Made by a program: the position numbers and the translations under genes | The notes under the pieces: model-generated | What the model was told of the DNA's origin: nothing | The model's database searches: none | Seen by the model: only the letters and a program-made list of their open reading frames with translations | Shown here: positions 17,169-24,814 of the stretch, one piece after another | How the letters are laid out: the number at the start of each line of letters is the position of its first letter | Numbering within the stretch: the stretch's first letter is position 1 | Assembly: GCF_016861785.1 (NCBI RefSeq) | Contig: NZ_BOLS01000003.1 | Span: forward strand, 62,001-126,000 | Direction of reading: 5' to 3' | DNA length: 64,000 bases | Source of the DNA: Lacticaseibacillus mingshuiensis | GTDB taxonomy: Bacteria; Bacillota; Bacilli; Lactobacillales; Lactobacillaceae

Positions 17169-17608
17169 TCTGTCACCATCCCGCCTGTGTTGTTGCCGCT
17201 GCTGGCCGTGGTGCTCTTGATCTCGATCAGCAGTTTATGTGGCAAGCAGACGATGGTTTGACCGGGCCGACTGATCTGGCCTTCGCGCACGCAGACCTGA
17301 TCCTTGCAGTTGGCCTCTTTGATCGCGATCTTCGAGCCGGTCGCGACGATCTCGTTCCATTCGTCGCCATCGTTGTAGCGAAAACGTGTGGTGCCCTTGT
17401 GGCCGGTGAGCTTTAGCCGGTAGACCTCTTTGCCGTCATGCGTGACAACGGCGGTGTAGACGGCGGGCTCAGTGCGGGTCGCTTTTTCCTGCGCCTGCTG
17501 CCGGGCAAACACGACATAAGGAATGAATGCGGCAAGCATGAGGGCGACCACAATGATCACGTCGAAAGGGCGGATCATGTGCAAATATTTTCGAATGCCA
17601 TGGTCCAT
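17165..17608 (-). CDS. eetA: EetA, NusG domain II protein of extracellular electron transfer
   Basis: A 147-residue protein with one N-terminal membrane segment (residues about 12-35) and an external NusG-II-like domain. The C-terminal half has CKDQVC and GQTIVCLPHKL, the three-cysteine pattern typical of EetA. The start was set at the ATG at 17608 (AAGGAGGG upstream); an alternative start 8 codons earlier overlaps that site. A terminator hairpin lies between ndh2 and this start, with no room for a promoter, so expression must rely on read-through or a promoter inside ndh2. Confidence 0.9.
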   Translation of the reverse strand: MDHGIRKYLHMIRPFDVIIVVALMLAAFIPYVVFARQQAQEKATRTEPAVYTAVVTHDGKEVYRLKLTGHKGTTRFRYNDGDEWNEIVATGSKIAIKEANCKDQVCVREGQISRPGQTIVCLPHKLLIEIKSTTASSGNNTGGMVTE

Positions 17609-17634
17609 CCTTCGTCCCTCCTTTTTTGCCAATG

Positions 17635-17665
17635 AAAAAGTCCTGAGGCCAGTCTACCTCAGGAC
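17635..17665 (-). terminator. Intergenic terminator between ndh2 and eetA
   Basis: GTCCTGAGG (17640-17648) and CCTCAGGAC (17657-17665) form a perfect 9-bp stem. On the minus strand it is followed by five T residues (17635-17639). It lies between the ndh2 stop and the eetA ribosome-binding site, only about 30 bases before eetA, so it should reduce eetA-eetB-dmkB transcript relative to ndh2. Confidence 0.8.
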
Positions 17666-17715
17666 CTTTCTAGCGGGCAAGGGGCATCGAGGCCACTTGC
17701 TTGCGGGCAGCTGAC

Positions 17716-19620
17716 TTACTTCATGACCGAGCTGCCATAAAGTGCTTTAGGTTTCCCATACCGCCACTTGCCAAAGACCTTCTGCAGGTAAGGAACCACC
17801 CACTTGTCGAGCCCGAAGCTGCGGCCTGAACCGTTCATGACGGCGATGGCCATCGGGATCATCCAAATGTTGACCCAGTAGAACATCCCGCTCAGGCAGA
17901 AGATCGCGGTGAAGGCAACGGAGACGGCGCCGCTCAGCCAAGTGAAGAGGCCAGCGACAAGCGCCAAGCCGATCAGCACTTCGATGACGGTCATCGACTT
18001 TTGCATGAAGAAGGCGACTTGCTGGTTTGGAATCAGCGTCTTGGTGATGCTGTACATCCAGTTTGGCATTTGATCAAAAACCATCATCGGATCCTTGCCA
18101 TATTGATAGGAAAGGGAGAAGACAGCCTTAGCCGCTTCCTTGGTGGCATCAGCCGCTGCGCCAGACGCCGCGCTTGTGGCATCAGCGCCGGCTGCGGATG
18201 CACCACTGGTCGCCGCTGGCTGGAGCCAGGAAAATGGCAGGCGCAGCTTATCAACGAACCAGGATTCGCTGGAACTGAAGATCTTCGGCCAGCAATCCAC
18301 CAACCACATCAGACCCAAGAAGATACGCGCCGGCACCGCCCAGAGCACATTGCCTTGACGGGAAATGTGGCCGCGCATCAGGTTGCGGTCGTTGCGGGTA
18401 CGGAAGAACTCGTGCATGAAGTATTGGAACAGATAGTAGCCGGAGAAGATCTGGACGAAGTAAAGCATGTTGACAAGATGCTTCATCAACATCGCGAAGA
18501 ACCCGGACAGATGCAGCCAGCCCATGATGTTGGCCACACCGTAACGGGAGCCAAGGGAGACCATGAAGCCAGAATAGGAAGCCTTGTAATCCGTGTCACC
18601 GGCTTGGCCAGCCATCTTCTTTTCGATGTTGGTCAACGCGGTCTGGGCACTGGCTTCGGCGCCTTGAACGATCTGAGGTTCGCCGCGATCTGAATTGCCA
18701 GCGAAGAAGGAAACGTCACCGACGACATAAACGTTCGGGTCGTCTTGGCTCTCCATGTGAGAGTTGACCACGATGCGGCCGGCGCGGCCCTGGGTCAGGC
18801 CAAAATTCTTGGCTTGGTCGGTGGCCTTGACGCCAGCGGTCCAGATCAAAGTCGAAGTTGGGAAGGTCGAGCCGTCTTTCAGATCGACATAGTCTTCGTG
18901 AACGCCGATCACACCGGTGTTTTTCATGACCTTGATGCCGCGCTTGATCATGTAGCGTTCGGCCTTATCAGCATCGCTGCGGTCGAGCATGTTCATGATC
19001 GTTGGGGCCATTTCCATCAAAGAGAAGGTGATCTCTTCAGGGTCGATCTTATTTTCCTTGGCCAGCACATCGCGCCAATCGCGAAGCTCGCCAATCGTTT
19101 CGGTCCCGGTGAACCCGGAGCCAACGACAACAATGGAAAGCAGAGCCTTGCGCTTGTCGGGATCTTGTTCGACCGCCCCGCGGCGAACAACGTCTTCAAT
19201 ATGCGCCTTGAGCTGAATGGCCTGTTCCCATGAACCCAATGTGAAGCCATTCTCTTTGACCCCAGGGGTGCCAAAATCATTTGGCTCCGAGCCGATGCCG
19301 AGCATTACATAGTCGTAGGGATAAGCACCGTGTTTGGTCTTGACGACCTTATTTTCGCGATCGATGTTGGTGACCGTGTCGGTGACCAAGTTGACGTTCT
19401 TGCGGCGACAGAAGAGACGCTGCAGGTCGTATTGAATCGCATCTTCAGGTGTTCGATCGGCTGCGATCTCATGTAGCTCGGTCATATAGGTGAAATACGA
19501 GTGACGGTCGATCAAGGTGATGGTGACATCTTGGTCTCGCTTAAAATGTTTTGCGAGTCGCTTCGTTGCGTAAACGCCGGCAAACCCCGCGCCGACAACA
19601 ACGATATTTTTTTGCGCCAT
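17716..19620 (-). CDS. ndh2: Membrane-anchored type II NADH dehydrogenase of the EET locus
   Basis: A 634-residue protein that feeds NADH electrons into the demethylmenaquinone pool. The N-terminal two thirds are a type II NADH dehydrogenase: GAGFAGVYA binds FAD, GSGFTGTE is the NADH site, and VVGDVSFF is the C-terminal FAD motif. The C-terminal third holds several membrane segments, the EET-specific extension. An Ala/Ser-rich stretch of about 30 residues (from about 485) is probably an exposed loop. The ATG at 19620 has AAGGAG upstream. It is divergent from pplA. Confidence 0.93.
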   Translation of the reverse strand: MAQKNIVVVGAGFAGVYATKRLAKHFKRDQDVTITLIDRHSYFTYMTELHEIAADRTPEDAIQYDLQRLFCRRKNVNLVTDTVTNIDRENKVVKTKHGAYPYDYVMLGIGSEPNDFGTPGVKENGFTLGSWEQAIQLKAHIEDVVRRGAVEQDPDKRKALLSIVVVGSGFTGTETIGELRDWRDVLAKENKIDPEEITFSLMEMAPTIMNMLDRSDADKAERYMIKRGIKVMKNTGVIGVHEDYVDLKDGSTFPTSTLIWTAGVKATDQAKNFGLTQGRAGRIVVNSHMESQDDPNVYVVGDVSFFAGNSDRGEPQIVQGAEASAQTALTNIEKKMAGQAGDTDYKASYSGFMVSLGSRYGVANIMGWLHLSGFFAMLMKHLVNMLYFVQIFSGYYLFQYFMHEFFRTRNDRNLMRGHISRQGNVLWAVPARIFLGLMWLVDCWPKIFSSSESWFVDKLRLPFSWLQPAATSGASAAGADATSAASGAAADATKEAAKAVFSLSYQYGKDPMMVFDQMPNWMYSITKTLIPNQQVAFFMQKSMTVIEVLIGLALVAGLFTWLSGAVSVAFTAIFCLSGMFYWVNIWMIPMAIAVMNGSGRSFGLDKWVVPYLQKVFGKWRYGKPKALYGSSVMK

Positions 19621-19674
19621 GGATACACACTCCTTAGTGTAGATGATGCCAGATAATGGCTGATTGCATGACAA

Positions 19675-19704
19675 ATTATACCCTCTAATTGCGTTCATTG
19701 TCCA
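19675..19704 (-). promoter_or_regulatory. Promoter of ndh2
   Basis: On the minus strand TGGACA (19699-19704) and a consensus TATAAT (19675-19680) are 18 bases apart, 55 bases upstream of the ndh2 start. It faces away from the pplA promoter. Confidence 0.65.
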
Positions 19705-19744
19705 CGCCTTCACGAGGATTGATACCGTTTTCTGTGAAATTGAT

Positions 19745-19925
19745 GTAAGCGTGTCAAAAGCGCGCGCTTATCGCAACCGCAAACGGTGCCATAAAAATGA
19801 GAAACCGCTCATAATCGAATGGCTATTGTTGCTTTTTGCACATGCTGTGAGTACACTTGGTTTGTGTGAAATGTAACACAAGGGGCAACAAGTGTTGCAA
19901 AAAAAGGCGCAAAGGGGAAAACACC
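19745..19925 (+). promoter_or_regulatory. pplA promoter with palindromic operator candidates
   Basis: TTGCTT (19829-19834) and TACACT (19852-19857) are 17 bases apart. Just downstream, TTGTGT/ACACAA arms (19862-19881) form a 20-bp dyad resembling a Rex redox-repressor site, though the half-sites are not the standard TTGTGAA. A second palindrome, GCAACA-AG-TGTTGC, lies at 19885-19898, before the ribosome-binding site. A two-mismatch cre-like site (ATGTAAGCGTGTCAA, about 19744-19758) lies upstream. Redox or carbon control of the EET operon is therefore plausible. Confidence 0.5.
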
Positions 19926-20852
19926 ATGAAGTTAAGTAAAGTATTCGCAACTGTCTCCGTACTCGCAGTGTCTGTTTTGACATTGTCTGCATGTGGGAGC
20001 AGCTCATCCAGTGACTCGAGCTCCAAAGCAAGCAGCTCGAAAGTTGAGAAGTCCTCGTCAAGCAAGACCGAGGAATCCTCAGAAGCCAAGCAGACTGCTG
20101 GCGGGGCGCTGAAGGACGGGACCTACAAGCTTGAAGAAGCTGACTTCTCTCACGGCTATAAAGTGGAGATGTCGATCACTGTCGCAGACGGCAAGATCTC
20201 TGATTCGACCTATGACTATGTCGACAAAGATGGCAAGTCCAAGCAAGATGATGCCGACTACGAAAAGCAAATGAAGAAAGTCAACAACGTCGGCCCGAAG
20301 GAATACATTCCTGAACTCAAGGAATCCCTCGACAAGAACGGCACGAATGTTGGCGCCATCGACGTTGTGTCCGGTGCGACCGATTCATCCTTGACCTTCA
20401 AGAACTATGTCCAGCAACTGATCCAGGCTGCCCAAGCTGGAAGCACGGACACGATCAAGATCGACAACACCGCGAAGATGAAAGACGGCACTTACACGCT
20501 TGAGGAAAAGAACTATTCTCACGGCTACCGTGTCCACTTTGAGATCGTGGTTGCTGGCGGGAAGATCACCGAAAGCAAGTACGACAACATCGACAAGGAT
20601 GGCAAGTCCAAGACCGATGATGCGGCTTACGAAAAGCAAATGAAGAAAGTCAACAACGTCGGTCCTAAGGAGTACACCAAGGCCCTCAACGAATCTTTGG
20701 TCAAGAACCAGGAACCAGCCAAGGTCGAAGTTGTTTCCGGTGCGACGAGCTCCTCTGACTCCTTCATCCTTTATGCACAACAGTTGATCAACGCTGCTCA
20801 GGCTGGCAACACCAACACGATCGAGATCGACAACATCGTTTACGGCGAATAA
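19926..20852 (+). CDS. pplA: PplA, FMN-bearing extracellular lipoprotein
   Basis: A 308-residue surface lipoprotein that carries covalently bound FMN and shuttles electrons to external acceptors. Residues 1-23 are a lipoprotein signal with lipobox LSAC (C23). A Ser/Lys/Glu-rich spacer runs to about residue 60. Two FMN-binding domains follow, with flavinylation motifs SGAT at T152 and T274. The domains share long near-identical blocks such as YEKQMKKVNNVGPKEY. The ATG at 19926 follows AAAGGGGAAAA; the frame is open 23 codons further but through the operator region. The flavin transferase is the next gene. Confidence 0.95.
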   Translation: MKLSKVFATVSVLAVSVLTLSACGSSSSSDSSSKASSSKVEKSSSSKTEESSEAKQTAGGALKDGTYKLEEADFSHGYKVEMSITVADGKISDSTYDYVDKDGKSKQDDADYEKQMKKVNNVGPKEYIPELKESLDKNGTNVGAIDVVSGATDSSLTFKNYVQQLIQAAQAGSTDTIKIDNTAKMKDGTYTLEEKNYSHGYRVHFEIVVAGGKITESKYDNIDKDGKSKTDDAAYEKQMKKVNNVGPKEYTKALNESLVKNQEPAKVEVVSGATSSSDSFILYAQQLINAAQAGNTNTIEIDNIVYGE

Positions 20853-20897
20853 CAGTCGCGACGCGCAACTTAACTCGCGATTCATAGTACGGCGAAG

Positions 20898-20925
20898 CAG
20901 GGACAAAACCTCGGTTTTGTCCCTG
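20898..20925 (+). terminator. Hairpin after pplA
   Basis: CAGGGACAAAACC and GGTTTTGTCCCTG form a perfect 13-bp stem with a two-base loop. The trailing sequence TTCCTATG is only weakly T-rich, so termination may be partial. This would give more pplA than fmnB transcript. Confidence 0.6.
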
Positions 20926-20954
20926 TTCCTATGTCTAGGGAAAATTGGCGGCGG

Positions 20955-21014
20955 ATGCAGCGCGGCTGGCTAGCCTAGCTGCTCGACCATAAACGCGCAC
21001 CTTCGCACCCTTTT
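20955..21014 (+). repeat. Partial hairpin repeat (right half)
   Basis: The segment has the right-half features of the repeat family: GGCTAGCCTAGCTGCTCGACCATAAACGCG-type sequence followed by the tail TTCGCACCCTT. The left half is absent. It lies between pplA and fmnB, inside the rightward EET gene cluster. Confidence 0.5.
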
Positions 21015-21072
21015 CTTTTTGGTCAAACGCCGGTATATTTAAATCGATAATACGCGTGGGAGGCGCACTCGA

Positions 21073-22146
21073 GTGAAAAAAAGATGGCTCAAACAAGCAG
21101 CACTGGCGCTTATCGCGCTAGTCATTTTACCGCTGGCGGCCTGCAATCAGGCAAAACCGGCGACCAAGGCACCGGAGTTGGTGAAGACCCCGTATCAGGA
21201 CACCCAGTTTCTGATGGGGACCGTGGTGACCTTGCGCATTTATGACAAAGGCAAACAGCCCGTTCTTGAAAAGGCGTTCGATCGCATCAAGGAGCTGGCT
21301 GATGCGATCACCGTCAACCAAAAAGGCTCGCAGGTCGATGCGGTCAACGCCGCAGCCGGCAAGCATGCGGTGAAAGTCGACAAGGACGTTTTTGACCTGA
21401 TCACTTACGCCAAATCATACAGTGAACAGTCCAATGGGAGCTTTGACCTCGCGATCGGGCCAATCACCAGCTTGTGGCACATTGGCTTCGCGGACGCCAA
21501 AAAGCCGACCCAAAGCGAGATCGATGCCCGCCTGCCGCTGGTCCATTATCAAGATGTGACCCTGAATGCTGCCAAGCGCACCGTCTATCTGCAAAAAAAG
21601 GGGATGGCGATCGACCTGGGGGGCATCGCCAAGGGTTACATCACCGATCAAGTGGTCAAGGTCCTCAAGAAAAATGGGGTGACCACCGCGATCGTTGACC
21701 TCGGCGGAAACATTTATGTGCTCGGCCACAGTCCCAAGGCAAAAGACGCAGATTGGACGGTCGGCATCCAGGATCCCAAACAGACGCGCGGGAGTTCACT
21801 TGGGACGATTCCGGCCAGCAATAAGACCATCGTCACCTCTGGCATCTATGAACGGTATCTGAAGGTCGATGGCAAGATTTACATGCATCTGATGAACCCA
21901 AAGACGGGTTATCCATTCGACAACAACTTGATGGGGGTGTCGATCATCACGAAACATTCCGTTGACGGGGATGCGCTGTCGACGGCCACATTCGACAAGG
22001 GGCTCAAGGATGGCTTGGCCTTCATTGAAAAACGCAAGGACACCGAGGCGATCTTCATCACCAAGGACAAAAAAGTGTACATCAGCAGCGGGCTGAAAAA
22101 GACGTTCAAGCTGATCACCGGCCTTGGCTACACGATGGGCAATTGA
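21073..22146 (+). CDS. fmnB: FAD:protein FMN transferase (FmnB/ApbE)
   Basis: A 357-residue lipoprotein of the ApbE family. It transfers FMN from FAD to Thr in SGAT-type motifs outside the cell, here on PplA. The N-terminal signal ends in lipobox LAAC. Family motifs are visible: FLMGTVVTLR at the start of the domain, MAIDLGGIAKGYITD, VDLGGNIYVLG and HLMNPKTGYP, with DALSTATF near the end. It begins with GTG at 21073 after GGGAGG. A promoter-like GATAAT lies near 21046. Confidence 0.93.
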   Translation: MKKRWLKQAALALIALVILPLAACNQAKPATKAPELVKTPYQDTQFLMGTVVTLRIYDKGKQPVLEKAFDRIKELADAITVNQKGSQVDAVNAAAGKHAVKVDKDVFDLITYAKSYSEQSNGSFDLAIGPITSLWHIGFADAKKPTQSEIDARLPLVHYQDVTLNAAKRTVYLQKKGMAIDLGGIAKGYITDQVVKVLKKNGVTTAIVDLGGNIYVLGHSPKAKDADWTVGIQDPKQTRGSSLGTIPASNKTIVTSGIYERYLKVDGKIYMHLMNPKTGYPFDNNLMGVSIITKHSVDGDALSTATFDKGLKDGLAFIEKRKDTEAIFITKDKKVYISSGLKKTFKLITGLGYTMGN

Positions 22147-22245
22147 TCGGGTGTCATTTTTCTAACGCATATATTATAGAAGAAAATCATTTGCCGGCCG
22201 GTCGGCAGATGCTGGAGGCAACGCGACAACAAGTTGGGGGTCAAC

Positions 22246-23199
22246 ATGAGTATTCGTGCATTTTGGGAGTTAGTTGAGGGACCGACAAAATTGGCAAGTA
22301 TCTTGCCTTTTTGTGTGGGGACCTTGTTTGCGGCCGTGGTGTTAGGACAGGTCAATTGGGTCAACAGCACCCTGTTTTTCATCGCGATGCTGTTGTTTGA
22401 CATGACCACCACCGCGATCAATAACTGGATGGATTATCGCAAGGCAAAAGACGACCAGTATCGACAAACGGTGAACGTGATCGGGCGCCGGCAGTTGCCG
22501 ATTGCCTTGGTGCGAGCCGTGATCTGGGGGATGCTGGCGGTGTCCACCGCGCTGAGCTTGGTGTTGGTCTGGCGCACGGACTGGCTGTTGCTGCTGGCAG
22601 GCGGGGCGTGTTTTGTGGTCGGCATTTTCTACACATTTGGGCCGCTGCCGCTGTCTCGCATGCCGCTGGGCGAACTTTTTTCCGGGGTGGTGATGGGCCT
22701 GGGCATTCCCGGTATTGCCGCCTATGTGACCGCGCGCACAACGCCATTTTTGCAGCTGACGTTTGCCTGGCCAAACCTGGCGCTGGCTGGGGATTGGCCG
22801 GCGCTGGTCGCTTTGGCCTTCGTCTGCGTCACGCCAATGGCCACGATCGCCAATGTGATGCTGGCCAACAACATGTCTGATCTCGCAGAGGACACCGCCA
22901 ACAAGCGCATGACCCTGCCGATGTATCTGGGGCCAGCCAACAGCCGACTGCTGTACACGCTGCTGGCATACGGCGGCTATGCAGCAGTGGCGCTGGCGGT
23001 TGCAGTCGGCCTGCTGCCGTGGCCGACGCTGGTGGCACTGGTGACGCTCCCCTGGGCGATGCGCAATACGAACCGCTTCCGGCATCGCCAGGACAAGCGC
23101 CTGACGTTCAAGACCTCGCTGTACAACTTGCTCCTTGAAAATGGCGGGCTGATCGCCGGTCTTTTGCTCAGCCTGCTAGTGAAGGGAGGGGTGCGCTGA
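22246..23199 (+). CDS. dmkA: DmkA, demethylmenaquinone prenyltransferase (copy 1)
   Basis: A 317-residue UbiA-family membrane enzyme that makes the quinone used by Ndh2 and EetAB. Motif 1 is INNWMDYRKAKD and motif 2 NNMSDLAED. Eight or nine hydrophobic segments are evident. The ATG at 22246 has GGGGGT upstream; four earlier codons lack a site. It overlaps the next gene, a close paralogue. Both share blocks such as IFYTFGPLPLSRMP/IFYTFGPVPLSRIP, so the pair arose by duplication. Confidence 0.9.
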   Translation: MSIRAFWELVEGPTKLASILPFCVGTLFAAVVLGQVNWVNSTLFFIAMLLFDMTTTAINNWMDYRKAKDDQYRQTVNVIGRRQLPIALVRAVIWGMLAVSTALSLVLVWRTDWLLLLAGGACFVVGIFYTFGPLPLSRMPLGELFSGVVMGLGIPGIAAYVTARTTPFLQLTFAWPNLALAGDWPALVALAFVCVTPMATIANVMLANNMSDLAEDTANKRMTLPMYLGPANSRLLYTLLAYGGYAAVALAVAVGLLPWPTLVALVTLPWAMRNTNRFRHRQDKRLTFKTSLYNLLLENGGLIAGLLLSLLVKGGVR

Positions 23200-24161
23200 T
23201 GGATGAGGAAACCGCATACCGGCCGCTGACCTGGCCACTTTTTCTGGAGTTGATTCGGTTGCCTGCAAAAGCAGCGAGCCTGCTGCCATTTTTGCTCGGG
23301 GTGGCTTATGCAAAACTCGCATTCGGCCAGCTGGATTGGGTCAACACCTGTCTGTATTTTGTCGGGCAAATGAGCATCGCGCTGTTTGTCACCGGCTTCA
23401 ACAATGTGCAGGATTACTACAAGGCAAAAGACTTACAGTACCGGGCGACCCAGAACATCATCGGCCGCGAGCATCTGTCTCCGGGGCGGATGCTGGCCTT
23501 GATGGGGGCGTTTCTCGCGCTGGCGGTGGCCATGGGTTTGGCGCTGGTCTGGCGGACCAATTTGAGTCTGCTTTTGATTGGTGGCGCCGGAATCTTCGTG
23601 GCGATCTTCTACACCTTTGGCCCGGTGCCGTTGTCGCGGATTCCTTGCGGGGAGCTGCTGGCGGGGCTGTGTGAAGGCTTTGGCACGATCTTCATCGCGT
23701 GCTTTGTGAATATCACCCCGCGGCCGGTCGATCTGACTTTCACAGTGAGCCACTTTGTCTTGTCCGCTGATCTGGGTATGATCCTGCAACTCCTGCTGGT
23801 CGCTCTGCCGATCGTGATTCTGGATGGCACCGTGATGTTTGCGGACAACATCTGCGACATCGACCAGGATATCCGCAATCAGCGCTTCACTTTGCCGTAT
23901 TACCTGAGCAAGGAAAAAGCACTCCGCATCTACCCATGGTTGCCGCGCCTGGCTTTTGTCTGTGTGGTGCTGGCCGTGCTGCTTCGGCTACTGCCGTGGC
24001 CACTTTTGGCGGTGCTACTGCTTTGGCCCTTGGTGCGGCGCAATACGCAGCGCTTCATGGCAAAACAGAGCAAGCGGGAGACGTTCAATACTGCGATCTC
24101 GTCGCTGCTGTTGGTGGCGAGCGGGGAAGTGGTGCTGATGGTGGTGGCGATCTTGTTGTGA
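23199..24161 (+). CDS. DmkA paralogue, UbiA-family prenyltransferase (copy 2)
   Basis: A 320-residue UbiA-family protein whose ATG overlaps the stop of the first copy by one base (TGATG). Motif 1 is FNNVQDYYKAKD and motif 2 DNICDIDQD, so the metal-binding aspartates are kept and the enzyme is probably active. It is diverged from copy 1 and from menA at 10749. It may prefer a different prenyl length or aromatic acceptor, or form a heterodimer. Known FLEET loci generally have one dmkA, so the function of the second is open. Confidence 0.85.
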   Translation: MDEETAYRPLTWPLFLELIRLPAKAASLLPFLLGVAYAKLAFGQLDWVNTCLYFVGQMSIALFVTGFNNVQDYYKAKDLQYRATQNIIGREHLSPGRMLALMGAFLALAVAMGLALVWRTNLSLLLIGGAGIFVAIFYTFGPVPLSRIPCGELLAGLCEGFGTIFIACFVNITPRPVDLTFTVSHFVLSADLGMILQLLLVALPIVILDGTVMFADNICDIDQDIRNQRFTLPYYLSKEKALRIYPWLPRLAFVCVVLAVLLRLLPWPLLAVLLLWPLVRRNTQRFMAKQSKRETFNTAISSLLLVASGEVVLMVVAILL

Positions 24162-24172
24162 GCACTGGGTCT

Positions 24173-24205
24173 CCCGCGGGCCTGCGCACCCTTCAGTTGG
24201 GCTAC
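24173..24205 (+). repeat. Right-end remnant of a hairpin repeat
   Basis: CCCGCGGGCCTGCGCACCCTT followed by the linker CAGTTGGGCTAC matches the right arm and linker of copy 2 of the tandem array. It lies directly before a complete copy, so two repeats once stood here. Confidence 0.5.
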
Positions 24206-24303
24206 GCGGGGCAGGGGGGAACGTCTAACTGGGCCTGTCACTCGGGGCGAAGAGCGCCCCAAGCGCCAGGCCCAAGTTAGCCGCTCACCCCTAAGCGCCC
24301 CGC
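24206..24303 (+). repeat. Hairpin repeat copy 4
   Basis: A 98-bp copy with arms GCGGGGC/GCCCCGC, middle stem CTAACTGGGCCTG/CAGGCCCAAGTTAG and inner stem GGGGC/GCCCC. The middle stem differs from copy 3 on both sides while pairing is kept, which is direct evidence of compensatory change. It separates the second dmkA from rpmG. Confidence 0.85.
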
Positions 24304-24381
24304 TGCGCACCCTTCAAATACTTCATAGTTGTCTCACTCGCCTTTTTTTGATATGCTGAAGTGCGAGTATGGAGGTTCAAC

Positions 24382-24531
24382 ATGTCTGTAAAAAAAGTAG
24401 CGATGGCGTGCAGCGTCTGCGGCCGGCGTAATTACTATGTGCCGGAGAACAAACGGCGCACCGAGCGTCTGACCTTGAATAAATTCTGCAAGTACTGCGG
24501 AAAAGTGACCGAACATAAAGAAACGAAGTAA
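24382..24531 (+). CDS. rpmG: 50S ribosomal protein L33
   Basis: A 49-residue zinc-ribbon ribosomal protein with CSVC and CKYC pairs, so it is the zinc-binding form. GGAGG lies 8 bases before the ATG. Its position directly before secE and nusG is conserved in Firmicutes and identifies it as the rpmGB-type copy. Confidence 0.95.
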   Translation: MSVKKVAMACSVCGRRNYYVPENKRRTERLTLNKFCKYCGKVTEHKETK

Positions 24532-24544
24532 ACGGAGGGTCATC

Positions 24545-24715
24545 ATGAAGTTTATCAAAAGTGTTGTTGCTGAAATGAAAGCTGTCACTTGGCCGACAGC
24601 AAGTGAGACCCGCCGCGATACGACGACGGTGGTCATCACGTCCTTGCTTTTTGCGATCTATTTTGCGCTGGCCGACTGGGCGATCTTGGCTTTGCTCAAC
24701 GCATTTGTCTTTTAG
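24545..24715 (+). CDS. secE: Preprotein translocase subunit SecE
   Basis: A 56-residue single-pass membrane protein with the family's VTWPT motif before the hydrophobic segment. It is part of the SecYEG channel. CGGAGG precedes the ATG, and the gene follows rpmG after 13 bases. Confidence 0.95.
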   Translation: MKFIKSVVAEMKAVTWPTASETRRDTTTVVITSLLFAIYFALADWAILALLNAFVF

Positions 24716-24743
24716 TTGAAAAATCGGGCGAGTCTGCTATACT
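24716..24743 (+). promoter_or_regulatory. Promoter before nusG
   Basis: TTGAAA (24716-24721) and TATACT (24738-24743) are 16 bases apart, starting at the first base after the secE stop. The start point would be near 24750, immediately before the terminator hairpin. Confidence 0.65.
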
Positions 24744-24753
24744 TGCCTTAGCG

Positions 24754-24786
24754 AAAAAACCGCTGCACATGCGCAACGGTTTTTTT
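24754..24786 (+). terminator. Terminator between secE and nusG
   Basis: AAAAAACCG pairs with CGGTTTTTT around a short loop containing GCAC/GTGC-like bases. It ends secE transcripts. Because the promoter at 24716-24743 fires just ahead of it, nascent nusG RNA is too short for it to terminate normally; the hairpin would become the 5' end of the nusG message. Confidence 0.8.
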
Positions 24787-24814
24787 ATTTGCAACTAAAC
24801 AAAGGAGCTTAACG

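Noticed and set aside
19857-19925. Upstream start for pplA
   Set aside because: It would run through the promoter palindromes and place charged residues before the lipoprotein signal.
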